From Phorcus lineatus (Eukaryota > Mollusca > Gastropoda > Trochida > Trochidae): 64,000 bases of DNA. The stretch is from contig OV121088.1 of assembly GCA_921293015.1 (NCBI GenBank), positions 18,141,645 to 18,205,644 on the forward strand, read 5' to 3'. Positions 13,521 through 25,620 of the stretch are shown here, piece by piece (the first letter of the stretch is position 1; every line of letters starts with the position of its first letter). The translations under genes were made by a program, and so were the position numbers. A model generated the notes under the pieces. The model was given only the letters and a program-made list of their open reading frames with translations. It was not told where the DNA came from and searched no databases.

Positions 13521-13941
13521 ATACTTTCTATATTTTGTTGACAATTGTGGTGAAACATGTTGCTTTGTAATCCTATTACAATCCTCAGTCATTCCAATTG
13601 TACCAAATTAATGCAGCCACAAAAATCTGTGAACTGTTCTGGAGGAGGTTTTGACATTAGTGGTTCTGGACAACATTATAGGGAGCGATCAGGTTACCTG
13701 ACTGTCTCCACCGAAAAACCCTTCTGTTACGTGACTGTTTGTGATAACATAAGCACATTAATTATAACCTCTGATAATGCTTGTCTTGTGTTGGGTGTAA
13801 TTAAGTATAATGATATCATTTAATCAGCTACGGATGTCGAAAATGCCATTTCTCAATTTTCAATTAATTTAATTACAGGAGCTGGTGACGCAGTTTCTTT
13901 ATACGTGAAACCATATGATGTCTAATTATAAACGAAGCATA

Positions 13942-14368
13942 CAGGTGAGACAGTCGATAAGACGCTGATCGTCAGGTGAGAAGCCCACTTGGGGTAATTG
14001 GTCAGTTCACGTGAGCCAGGTGAAATGGACATCACACTGATCACACCTATATTGAAATTCATCAAAAGTTAATGACTGTTAACACCGTCGAGGTCTCGTC
14101 ACAGGTACGATAAGATCTGAGGCCGCTACGGGTAATCAGACTGACAATAGTATCATTTTACCTGGCTGAAATGTCGTGACACCTGCCCTACGTAACCAGC
14201 TTTGTTAGTGGTCAAGACACAGGCAATACAGGTGCTCATTAGGTGTGAACACCCACTGGTCAAGCAGTGTCCGGGTCTGATGAGTTTCTCTGAAATACTA
14301 ACAATTATCATTATAATAGGCCAACATTAATTGTATTGTATTTATGAAATAAATAACTTATCCACCTG
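13942..14368. promoter_or_regulatory. CAGGTG E-box and T-box-like cluster
   Basis: CAGGTG occurs at 13,942, 13,973, 14,017 and 14,229, and its complement CACCTG at 14,180 and 14,363. TCACACCT at 14,041 and AGGTGTGA at 14,241 match T-box half-sites. Six copies of one hexamer (both strands) in about 430 bases is far above chance. CAGGTG is the established core for Snail/ZEB/Scratch repressors and E-proteins. Enhancer or silencer function is inferred. Confidence 0.35.
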
Positions 14369-14370
14369 TG

Positions 14371-14555
14371 CCCCCCCCCCCCCCCCCCTCCCTCTCACTC
14401 CCTTCCTCTCATTTTCCTTCTCTGTCTCTGGCGGTCTCTGTCTGTCTGTCTGTCTGACTCTGCCTTTCTGTCGGTCTCTGTCTCTCTGTGTTTGTCTGTC
14501 TGTCCCTTTCTTTCACTCTCTCTGTCTCTGTCTGTCTGTTTCTCTCTCTCTCTCA
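14371..14555. repeat. Poly-C run and polypyrimidine/TCTG tract
   Basis: The tract opens with 18 consecutive C (14,371-14,388), then about 165 bases of C/T-rich text with TCTG and TCTC units and few A. The open frame across it (14,331-14,558) is a low-complexity by-product. Confidence 0.9.
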
Positions 14556-16599
14556 TGATTATTTCACGTGAAATGTATTGATTAAAAATAAACTATAGTA
14601 TCATGCAGATGACAACTCTCATTTTATAATTGAGTATACTTCACACGATCTTGTATATGATGTTTCCGATTTGACTTTCCAAACAATATAACTTATTTGA
14701 GCGCGGAATTTTATCAATTTATTATTTTCTTTCAGAGACAATTCAAAGGGATGAAAAAATATTGAAGTATTTTCATTGCATATCATGTAAAACTTACCTG
14801 GCTCTCTATAGAGAATCATGAATGTGTTAATGAATACGTCCTTACATTAAGTAAGCAAGGGGAAGTAGGGTTCAACTCTGTTTTAATAATTTCATAATTT
14901 TCATTGTTTAAAGTCCAACTGCTTTCAATACCTGATTTTAATGTTGTCAACGATGTTTCAATTCTCTACTCGATAATTTGAGTTGTAAAACATGTACTTT
15001 ACTCTTTTACCAACTTCCTTAATATTATATGTTTTCCAATTATCATGTTATATCACAAGTTTCATTTGTTGTTAGTGTGAAGATGAGACTTGAGTTTGTT
15101 TGATGAACCATTTGGTACTCCCCATAAATACACAAGTATCCACCCCTCAAATATATATAGCAAATCTAAATAATAAACTCTTCAACACATCATTCAAATC
15201 AACTTCATCGGTATAAAATCAAAATATGCGCAAATAGTATATTTCTAGTTCATGAAATAGCAGCCTAATCTCAGACAAGCGTAGTTAAGTTGATAAAATG
15301 TAAAGATGTATGACATATTTAATTGAAACAGTTAGTACCCACTGCGAATATAGGTTAAATGCACAAATACTGCTCCTTTAATTGTATATGCATATACTGG
15401 AATTATATAGGATGATATACCGTAACACCAATTTACGAATAAAAAGTTTTTGAATAAAATATTTAAATTGTGACCACCAGAACCATGGTCGACAGTCATC
15501 AGCTTACAACAAATCCGTATCAAAATGGTTTTATTATACACAGCTGCATCCTAAAAGTTTGTTACGTATCTGAGGTATTCATGATGTCTTTGAGGCATCA
15601 TTCCACGGCAAAATCAAACCGTCAACAGTGTGTTTTTCCTCCACAGATAACGTTTAAATGTGCCAAGACAAAACCTATTTTCACTGTAAACAGTAAAAAT
15701 TTTGGCCGTTTCTCACAGTGACTTCAATTTCTCTGTAAAATCGCTGATACGTACATGTAATCAAAGGCGTGAAACACTAATATTTCCTTCAATATTCATT
15801 CAATTGATATATGTGTTATATTCATTTGGTCGATCTGAAAAATTCAAAACTTACATAAAAAAAGTCATGATATGATGCCAAAGTATGATGAGTTTGAAAA
15901 TGGTTATTTAACTTTTGGATAAACAGAGTTTTACATGACATTTGTCTCAAAGATAAGTAGGTGAACAAAAAAACTTCATGCTTATAATCAGCTAAAACAG
16001 CTCTATTCGTTATTGTTATATCTCGGGGAAAAGATAAATTGTTTAGACGAGAATTCGAAGCAAATGTTTTAAAAGAGTGTAGGTTGTAAAACTATTACAA
16101 AGAAAATATGTTGTAAAGCATTTAATACATTTCCAATTGAAGCATAATTATTGAAAGCAAGATGTTTGAAAAGAATTGCAACGCCTGCATTATTGATTGT
16201 GTATACTCCAACTGCTAAAATAAATTGACTGCAAGGAAAGGTTTGTGGATGACGTGATCCAGAAGAGAAGACATGTAATTCCACTAGCTAAAATACACAG
16301 CTAACGTGTTCCTATAGCACAAGTCTTCTATAAGCATTTTATCGGGTTTATAACCTAACGTAAATAAAGAGAATGTGAAACGATAGATCACTTTGTTTTA
16401 CTTAATATATGTAAACCTTCAAATCACCAATAACATACGTCAAACGTGCAACGAAAACTTGCAACTTTCCTTAGATGGTGCATATTTTATGGCGATATAT
16501 TCAAGTAGTGTTCATGTTTACAATGTCCAGAACAGAAAAGTATACAACTATCAGGAAAATGTATAATATGATTTGACATGAAGTAGCATATAAATAGAA
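14556..16599. other. Gene-free AT-rich DNA
   Basis: Only short open frames without motifs occur. I see no repeat boundary, RNA gene or clear regulatory cluster. Confidence 0.4.
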
Positions 16600-16814
16600 A
16601 CTAAAGGAATGCTGAATTGCACAGGAGATGAAGAAGCACAGGTAGACACAAAGGGAATGCTTCATTGCACTTGACATATAGCATACAGGTATAAACATAA
16701 CAAATGCTTCATTGCACTGAACGTGAAAAGGTAGAAAAGAAAAGGTATGACAGCATACACGTAGAAACAAAAGAAATGCTTCAGTGCACTAGACTTGAAG
16801 TAACATACAGATAG

Positions 16815-17661
16815 TGTGGTGAGATTCTTTAGACGTCTTAGCCATTTAGATCACAACAGAGTTACAAGTAAGATTTTTAGATGGAGTCATGGTTTATCTT
16901 TGAGTAAAAAGCGGAAATGGAATTTTAGAGTTGTTAAAAAGTTAACTGTTTTAAATCTTGGTCATTTTAGTAAGATTAACGTTTTATATCATATTCCTTA
17001 CGTGGTCTCGAAAGTCAGGGAGTCTGTTTTTAGCGAGTTTGTTGAGAAATGGAAACAGGATCTTCTAAAAGTTGATAGTATAAGTGGTAGAGGAGGAAAT
17101 AAGCTGCGTACATATAGTACTTTTAAATTAGAATTTGGCTTTGAATTTTATGTCAATTGTGATATGTCTCGTTCTTTTAGAAGGTCGCTAGCTATGTTTA
17201 GATGTGGTGTTGCTCCGCTAAGAGTATGAAATGAAAGGACTTGTTCTTATTGCAAAGACTGTATCGAAGATGAACAACATGTTTTATTGTACTGTCCTCT
17301 GTATGCTGGTGAACGAAGGCCACTCTAATCAAAATGTATTTATCTTTTTGATGGTTTTATAAATTCTAGTGACATGGAGAAGGTCAGTGTTATTTTGGCT
17401 TCCCCTGAGTTTTTATCTGCCAAAACCTGTTTTAATATTCTTAAAAAACGCACTGCAAATATGTATATATCTTAATATGAATAACATCTAGTACAATATT
17501 GTTTTGCTTTTAATTATTTTCAATGGCTATTATGAATGAAAAGTATTTCTCGTAATTCCTTAGGGAATGGCTCAACTTTTTAATACATTGATTTTGTATT
17601 TTAATGAATGTATATATATATATATATTTGTATTATGTGGAGGTGAGACATTAATAAACTA

Positions 17662-17693
<32 letters not shown>

Positions 17694-17694
17694 G
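16815..17694 (+). mobile_element. 5'-truncated LINE (non-LTR retrotransposon)
   Basis: The insert begins abruptly inside a satellite unit and carries the last part of a LINE ORF2. It ends with a 3' region containing ATTAATAAACTAT and a (TCTG)n tail (17,662-17,692). 5' truncation plus a simple-repeat 3' tail is typical of target-primed reverse transcription in non-LTR elements. The flanks share only TAG, so no convincing long target duplication remains. The same 3' end phrase with different tails recurs on the minus strand at 42,581 and 46,913. Confidence 0.75.
16816..17475 (+). pseudogene. LINE ORF2 C-terminal fragment, broken
   Basis: The first 137 codons lack a natural start. They have the basic, Trp-containing look of the region after the reverse transcriptase in mollusc-type LINEs, ending FRCGVAPLRV. 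An in-frame TGA (17,227) follows, then ERTCSYCKDC and EDEQHVLLYCPLY, the Cys-rich C-terminal motif (CxxC...H....C) common to many non-LTR ORF2 proteins. A second in-frame stop (TAA) lies right after GERRPL, and the frame ends at 17,475. The catalytic endonuclease and reverse transcriptase domains are missing, so the copy is dead. Clade (CR1-, Jockey- or I-like) cannot be decided by eye. Confidence 0.75.
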
Positions 17695-17765
17695 AAACAA
17701 ACGTGATGCTTCATTGGCATAGTTTACAAGTGGAATTCTCAATTGCACTGCACGTGAAACAACCT

Positions 17766-20700
17766 ACGTGTAAATTTGAAAGGTAAACTTAAAATGATTT
17801 ATATGCCTGTAAATAAAATAGATTTTAATTATCAATATCAATGTAAGTGGTATCATATTAATTTCTTTTGGAATTGTTAACCTTCAACATTTCACAGAAG
17901 AAGAAATAATATCAAAGACCTCAATAATTAAAATATTGCAAATTATTATCATCTAACACTCTTTCAAGTACGTAATAAACGACAGTTCCTAACGTTCAAA
18001 AGCAATATTAACTGTCAGCTGTGAATGGGAACTCGCTCACACCTCAGCAAAGGTTACAATATATGAACATACTTAATTTTATCTGGCATTATTACAATAC
18101 TTTTAAAAGTAAGCGATTGAGTTTAGTTCATTGTCTTGAACAATCAAACGAGGACTGTAGAGACAAAGGACAGCATAATGTTACACGATACGTTTAAAGC
18201 GCTGCTAAATGGGAATATTGAAGCAAACGAAGAAGCAAGTCTTTTGTAAGTAATGTAACGTCAGCAGGTATTAATTGGAATAGAACACAACGGTAGAAAA
18301 TTGCATAGAGCGGAAATTGAGTAGCCTTTATGTTCAATACCCCCCGACCGAGGCTTGTAGAAAGAGTCTTTGCAAGAGCAGTGAGAGCGTCTCATTTGGC
18401 CACAAATACTCAGAAGCGATCCGATGACTTGGAACATCGCCACGGAAAGAAAGGGATTTTCAAATACAATAATTACGTCTAAATACGCTTATTGTCAGGT
18501 TGTTAAATAGCATCGTGTTTCTTGGACTCAAGGCGTATGATCTGAGATGGTTATAAGATACTAATGCGAAGCAAGGAAGAAATTTGACGCCAGTTTGGAA
18601 CAGCGAAGACCGGTACTTAGAGAGCTAGGCAGGCTTGATTGATAGAGTAAACGCAACTGGGAAAAGGATCACTCTAACTTTTGAAAGACCATTTGCACTG
18701 TTCGGTCTGCTAGACGCCTGAGCGAGAAGAAAAAACACAGTAATTGTTTTTATATTTGTGCATTTTTTAAAAATCACGCTATTGCTTGACATTTGAAGGC
18801 TTATTGCTCGAATCAGCGGCGAGCTGGACGGAGCAGGAAAGCCGTGGCTATATAGGAAAAACAATCGGATAAAGACGCCATTAAGTAATATCAGATACGG
18901 AATTGGAAGAAAACATCTTGTTTACACGAGAGTGCTAATAAGAATTTAATGAAACCTCGATTTCCCCCTTTTTGTCGTTGGAATGAAGCACTGATTTCAT
19001 TTCAAAAGTAGATAAAGACATTATTTTTCAAAAGGCATTGAAAAATGTTTTTGACGAGTCATGGCGAAGATAAAACATAGAAACCATCCTTAATAACAAT
19101 CCAGGTAATCATAGAAGAGGAGGTCACAATAATGTTGCAATCATGACCTCTCTTTGAAAGAAAGGCACAGTTAAACTGACGAAGAATTGTTGCGCACAAA
19201 CTGCTTTCTATAAACATTAATTTATAGAAAACGAAATGATTTATATTCAAAATATAAAAATCAAAATATCTTGATGTCCGAAAATGTTCAAATTTCAATT
19301 TTTCAAATAAAATTATAATAAGGCTGTGAATCATTTCAGTACCAACCTTAAACGTTTACATTCTCTTGATAGTCGGGACATAATTATCCGATATTCCCGT
19401 ATAGAGGTATTGTTTTAACATGTATAAATTGCTGCAGTGGCCTACCCATATTTATGATTTAGAGTCTTTTGGAAATGTTGAATAATGCTGGTTCGTGACT
19501 CATGACATAATGAATATACTTAAAGCAAAATATCATTCTGATATACTACCTCAAAATATATTTATCAAATGTGAAGTGAAAATTAAGCTGTGGCATTTCA
19601 CTGCAAGATCTTAAAATATGAGTTTATTAAATCATTAAGTAAAATCGTATATTTATACTTGTTAGTTCCGTCTAGCTACTATTTATTTGGTTTGACTAAT
19701 ATATGACATAAAGTCAATCCCTGAAATACATTGGTTTGTGAATAAAAATATGTTTACACCTTATATAAGATTCGACAAAAGGGAGCTTTCCTCAACATAA
19801 GCAACTATTGTGTTTAAAAAAACCACTCCTTCATCAACTCCACCCCCCCCCCCCCCCTCCCAATTTTGCCTGATTTATTACTTATAACAAGAAGCTTGCA
19901 AAATATGAAAAAGGACGAAATTCATTGTAAAACGTGAAAGTTCGAATAAGTGATGAATTACACTACATGTAGAATGTATATACATAATTGACTGATTAAA
20001 ATGCTTTTTTTCTTCATAAAGATAATTAGGGTGCCGTCAATCAAGAAATCATTACTAAATTTATTTTGTAGATATTTAAGTAAATATGAAAAATATTTTA
20101 TGTTTTCTTGGACAAATATTGTTTTACCATGGAAGTGATTTTTTAAATATGTAGCAGTTGAGCAGGAACATGAAAATAGTAAGTATGTATACTAGTGATC
20201 GCTGGTGCTTCGTGTCAGATAATGTCAAATAAAGTGAAGAAAATGATTCATGGGAAAAACGTTGTATCATTGATATGTTTATGATTTTAGAAATGGAATT
20301 CAATCAAAGTATTAATGTTTACATACATTTACATATTCGCTGATATTTTTCCATGCGGAAATTCCTGCGTTAGAAAAGCATTTAATATACATTTCGGATA
20401 TTATTGAATAACTATTACAAGAGTTATTGCAATATTTGATAAAACTGCTTTTATATGAGGAGACTGTTATGTACCATTTGAACCTGACATTACCAGTACA
20501 AACTTCAAACCATTTAGCATGTTTTATCATATTGTAACTAGATTATACACTAAGTATTTGATGAAAGTGCTGCTTGATCGTAATACATTTAGCTTTTGGG
20601 TCGATTAACACTCATAGCGTTGATGCAATATGTAATAAAAATCTACACCTCTCAACAATGCTTCTTGCCTAATGATTCAATTTAGACTTCTTTAGATTCA

Positions 20701-22299
20701 TATTTCCAAAATAAGATATTATTAATGATTTGTTCATAACGTTTGTATTCCATGCTTGATATTTCAAATACATGTGTAAGATAACCATGGTATCAATAAT
20801 GCCATTACTAAATCCCCTTACGTATTTTTCTACATCCCGCCAGCGTTCTAAATAATTGAGTAAGAAATCCATTTATTTCATATGTGAAGATATAATGATG
20901 AAAGAAATAAAGTATCACGTTCAAAGGTTAAAACGGTTTCCCACTGCTCGATGTCATCATCCCTCTACTGCAATTCAACCTTTTATTGTGTTTATTTCAT
21001 TCCCCTTAAAACAGTATTGAAAGAAACGATATGTATTGGTTTCGATGATTCATTAATAAAATGATATTTGATTTTGCCAGATTAGAACTATTTATAAAAA
21101 GTTATTATTAAAGACATTTCATCTGATGTCATTTAAAAGCTGACCGAGATATTAAAAGTATTAATTCCATAACGTATTAACAAAATTAAATGAAAGCACG
21201 GATAAGACGCGGGTATTATGATATATGAAGTAGATGCATCATGTTACAATGTTTGAAGCGTGCACTAGTCATATTTGCAACCATATTTTCAACTAAGTGC
21301 TTTTTGCGATCGCAATAAAACCTGTAATTTCAGAACATCTATGGTTAAATGTTTTCATATTTGTTAAGGTTATATAATTAGATATGTGTCGATATTTTCA
21401 AAACGATAATTCTAATATGATTAATTTAAGATCAATAATATAACATATATCAAACATTCTAGAACTCTTTTAAACACATAAATATAAGCTCCATATCAAA
21501 CGTTAAATAATTTTGAAATTTAAGAGGATTTTGAGAAAAGATTATATCAATGGACTAAAGTGTTAAAATACAAAAAGATAAAAGTAAAGGAGGAGTTTCT
21601 GAAGCGTTGAATTAAACCTATTTCTGACAAAATAATACTTTATCGTGATCACAAATATTATCTCAAGAGAACGTTTTATCTTTTATTCATCTTCCGTATA
21701 TCTTGGCGACATGCAACTTGCGTTCTAATAATTATGATTGTGGTAAATGGTTGTTTAATTTGATATAAATACAAATATATAAAAAATTATAATTTTGAAA
21801 TAAAATTGATAATAACAGGAAACCATAACCATGTAATGCCCTTTTCTTCAAGTTAATATTACCAATAATTTGCTTTTATTGTTCACACAAGTAGGCGACA
21901 ATGATTTGGCGTCCAGATGGTTAAAATGTAACCATATCAGACGATGTAAAAGTACAACACATGAACTATTCTTTATCCACATACAGTTAAAAGTACACAA
22001 GCTCTTCGATTGCGCGATGGAGATATGGACTGTATGATGCAGATGCATGAAAGCGATCTGCTCAGAAACCAGGGGTCTCGGCAGGACACTATTGAAACGT
22101 TTGACAAGTAACAATTTGGAGCAAAAAACGTCTCTTCTATAAAACGTGCGATTAGCTTTGGTCTGTTTGAGCTCGTGATTGGACGGTTTAACGTCAATGT
22201 TCAACATTTGACGACAAATTGCCAATTTGTTGAATCTTTTCTCCTTTAGCAACCCATACAGTCTTTACTTGTACCGGGCAATTAGCAGAAAGTAAATTC
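17766..22299. other. Gene-free AT-rich DNA
   Basis: No gene is recognised. A 15-base poly-C run lies at 19,843-19,857. The open frames at 18,625-18,864, 19,059-19,334 and 21,848-22,252 are AT-driven and have no recognisable motif. Confidence 0.4.
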
Positions 22300-22640
22300 G
22301 CCACGGGATCTGAACTCATTATTGTGCCGTAAAAACACCGCCGAACAAAGCGCCCCCTGTTTAGTCGTCATGCGCAAAGACCTCGGCAAATTTCGGTTGA
22401 CGTTAATTCCTCCGATGGCGCCAGCTTATTCTTGCTCCGTTGCTTCGCCGCTTCAGCGAAAAACTGTTGACAAATAAATTGACTCTTCATAGTTCTTCAG
22501 AAATCTAATGGGTAACAATAGAGCACCAGTTGCCCCCGACAATGTGAGTGTAGAGCAAGGAGTCCTGATGGCGCAACTCTCGGCCTCTCCCCTTCATCTA
22601 CAACCCTGTCAAACTTCACCCTTTATTCCACTCTGCGGGA
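22300..22640. promoter_or_regulatory. Candidate enhancer block B
   Basis: A higher-complexity, less AT-rich block compared with both sides, with an AACAATAG SOX-like word at about 22,516-22,523. No coding frame accounts for it. Assigned on composition alone. Confidence 0.2.
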
Positions 22641-22641
22641 C

Positions 22642-22687
22642 GCTTCATTCAGGCTACTTGAAAAGCTTCATTCAAGCTACTTGAAAA
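22642..22687. repeat. 23-bp direct duplication
   Basis: Two adjacent copies of a 23-base unit starting GCTTCATTCA and ending CTACTTGAAAA (starts 22,642 and 22,665) differ at one position. It is a recent local tandem duplication. Confidence 0.85.
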
Positions 22688-25199
22688 GCTTGGGAAAACG
22701 TTATGCAAATTTGAAAATATGTAAAGTGGTGTGTTGCATTTGAGATAGAGCTGTTAACAAGGTGACATATACGAGTAAAGTGCCTCATGAATAAATATCA
22801 TGCCCGTCATCTTTATAACCAACTTTGACAGAATCTGTTCGCACCACTTGAAGAATGTGCATGTGCAATGAACGTGATTCTCATCTAATGGAACAGTTTA
22901 ATGTTTTTTGTTACTCATTTGTATGGCTTTGTCATTTTTGATGTCATTTATTCACAATTTTAAGTAAAATATGATATCCTAAATTCATATGAAATATTCA
23001 GCACTTGTTGCATTTATCTGAACATATTATGTATAATTTCCAGGATCTTTTTTTAATATAATTGTTTAATCAATTGACGTGTTTGAAGTATTTCTCATTT
23101 TACTGTTTGAACTCCAGCAGGGCAAAGAAAGCAAATCCCACAACCCCGTCAGACATTAGGCCTACCTACTCTGGCAATTGGTATGGGTGTAACTGCAGCA
23201 GATAAAATATTTCCGCTGTCAACAGATTGTGAAGAACTCTATAAATAAGGCGTTTTAAGAGATATTCGAAATATGCCGTAAAGTACCTATGAGTAATTAC
23301 GCCTTGGTTTTCTCCACTATAAGTGTAACAAGATCCCCCTATATTTATCCTCTCCAGCCTCCTTATCCCTATGCTCCGATGAAAAGATCAGACAGAGTCG
23401 AGCTGGACCCATAGCTGATTCGTCCTTGTTAGCAACGAAGTTAAAACGCGAGGGACAGAGTGCGGCGCCTTGGCGAATCACCCCTACTATTTGCCTCACA
23501 ATGGATGGCTGGCCCCTGTCAATTTACTTGATAAAATCGACCCATTGAATTGAAGTGCCTGAGAAGGACTATTAGTGAAGAAACTGGGCTCGTTTATGAA
23601 GGGCTTGAGAATGGGTATTATCTCCGTGTCACGGGGGTGTGTGAACTAATGTTTATCTGACACCCCGCCCCCTCTCACCTCTTAACTTCTGACCGGTAAC
23701 ACTTCAAGTTTTTCATCGAGTGTCACCCTCGCCCTGCAGTGGCTACCATCATATGATGAATATGAATATGAATATGATGTAAGCATGTATCGTAATTGTC
23801 TTGTATGTCATCAATTCTTCTCAACTTCTGTTTAAAACCACTCGGAGCTGACGTTACTTGGTAAAATAATTACTTAGTGGGGTGTAACATCACATCACTG
23901 ATGTCATCCTATACAGTGTCATGGTTAAGATTTTATACAAGTACAGTGCAAAGATATGTTCTGTAGGTTTTGTGAAACTGTTCGAAAGAAGGCCCGAATA
24001 TAAGATGACAGAAGACACGGTCGGTCACTTCCTTGTATTGACGTTCTCAAAATTAATCTCTACAAATGTATTCTACGTTTCAAACCAGCTGTATCATTTC
24101 TCAGTTTAAAATGATAGATAGGCATTAATGGTGAAAAATATCATGTTGACAATCAAATTCAAATCGAACAAGATCAAACCTTCTTGTAATGTATGTGTTT
24201 CACTAGAGTTTCATGTGAGTTTCTCGTCGTTAGGATAAAGTGACCTGAATCAAATGCAATATCTACAGAATATGAGCTACCAAGTAAAATGACATTAACT
24301 GTTTAATTTGGGTTAGATTTATTTACATGTTTCTAGTTCTTACTATATTTTAATTTGTGTAAGTGTGTTTAATTTCATACATAACAAGCTAGAATAACGT
24401 CACATGAGGTTTACTCTTTCTTTTGCGTTTTAAAACATTTTTGTTTAGTCTTTAACCAACCTCAAAATTCAGTATGCGTTACTGAATTAAAAAATGACGT
24501 CAATTATTAATATATCATCTCTACAATGTTTGAACAATGAAACACATGTTGACGGGGTTGTGTTTTTTTAGAATGAAAACGTGAGGATTTTACTCCATAT
24601 CAGCGATATTTACTATAACATGATGGCATGTTATTTTCTACATGTATATAGTGTTTTTAACGGCGAATGTATACAGCGCTCAGTCAGTCTTAAACTCCTA
24701 AACAGGAGTCCTTCTTTCATTTATCTATATTGCTTAGTTTTGTTGATTGAAGAATTTAACTGTTGTATGTATATTAGATAATTGCCAAAGTGATTTTCTC
24801 CTCAAACTAAAGTGAAAAGAATCCTACTGTGTTTTTAAAAAAAACGTATAGTGTATATTGAAAAAATCCAAAAGCAATGTACAACTCCTAGAAAATAATC
24901 TCAATATGTCAATTTTTCTTTCATTTTTGAAAATGTTAACTTCTAAAATGTCATTGCCACTATTCTAGAGATCTTAATAACTCATTTTATTTGTACATTT
25001 TGAGTTCAATTGACAGTTTTTATATTCAAACTTTAAAAAAACCCTCGATGACAGCAACATTGAATCCAGATTTGTTCTATTTGCTTATAAAGGCCAGTTA
25101 ACAATAGTTTGATATTCAATGGAAATTTATCGACATAATGAAGCTGTTCAAGAAATTGCGTGAGAGATTGAAATTGAATAAAAGATCTTTAATTTCCCC
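22688..25199. other. Gene-free DNA
   Basis: No gene is recognised. Part of the stretch (about 23,100-23,740) is moderately less AT-rich and could contain regulatory sequence. The open frames at 23,317-23,499 and 23,921-24,109 have no motif. Confidence 0.35.
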
Positions 25200-25620
25200 G
25201 CTTTTACAGCTTTTTGAAAAGATCTTAGCTTGGAGCTGCGCGCGCAGCATGCGGCCTCATTCTGAAGTCAGTGTCATGGCGCTGCAAGGAAATGACAAGC
25301 CGAAAAGAGGGAAGATTTATAGGTGATTGTCATTATTTCAAATCACAGGCGACATGAAACATTTTCGTGAGCAATAAAGTGAAAAGAGATTATGTTCTGA
25401 TACCAATTTTATGTAGAGTAATTTTAGCCTGTATTTAATTTCCGAACGCTTTCGTTCTGTAATTCAGCCCATCCAAGTCCGTCTGGACGCCGGCCAAGGA
25501 TAAAACACGCCAAAGACTCTCTATAGAAGCGCTGCCTGCCTCCCCCTGCACTCGTCAACGCTCGCTTAATTACATTAATTAATAGCAGAAACATCAGGGC
25601 TATTAGAAATAATGACATGC
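25200..25620. promoter_or_regulatory. Candidate enhancer block C
   Basis: Two less AT-rich patches (about 25,225-25,320 and 25,440-25,565) contain the GC-rich palindrome CTGCGCGCGCAG and homeodomain-like TTAATTACATTAATTAA words near 25,565-25,582. The open frames here have no recognised domain. Low confidence. Confidence 0.2.

Larger units (their letters stand above)
16600..17765. repeat. 48-bp satellite interrupted by a LINE
   Basis: Units carrying ATGCTTCATTGCAC and GCATACAGGTA begin at about 16,609, 16,657, 16,704 and 16,776, giving a period of about 47-48 bases (one unit is longer). The array breaks at 16,814 after ACATACAGATAG and resumes at about 17,695 with AAACAAACGTGATGCTTCATT. Removing the insert rejoins a normal unit junction, so the array is older than the LINE insertion. 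Confidence 0.75.

Noticed and set aside
14331..14558. Open frame rich in Pro, Ser, Leu and Cys
   Set aside because: It is a translation of the poly-C and TCTG tract.
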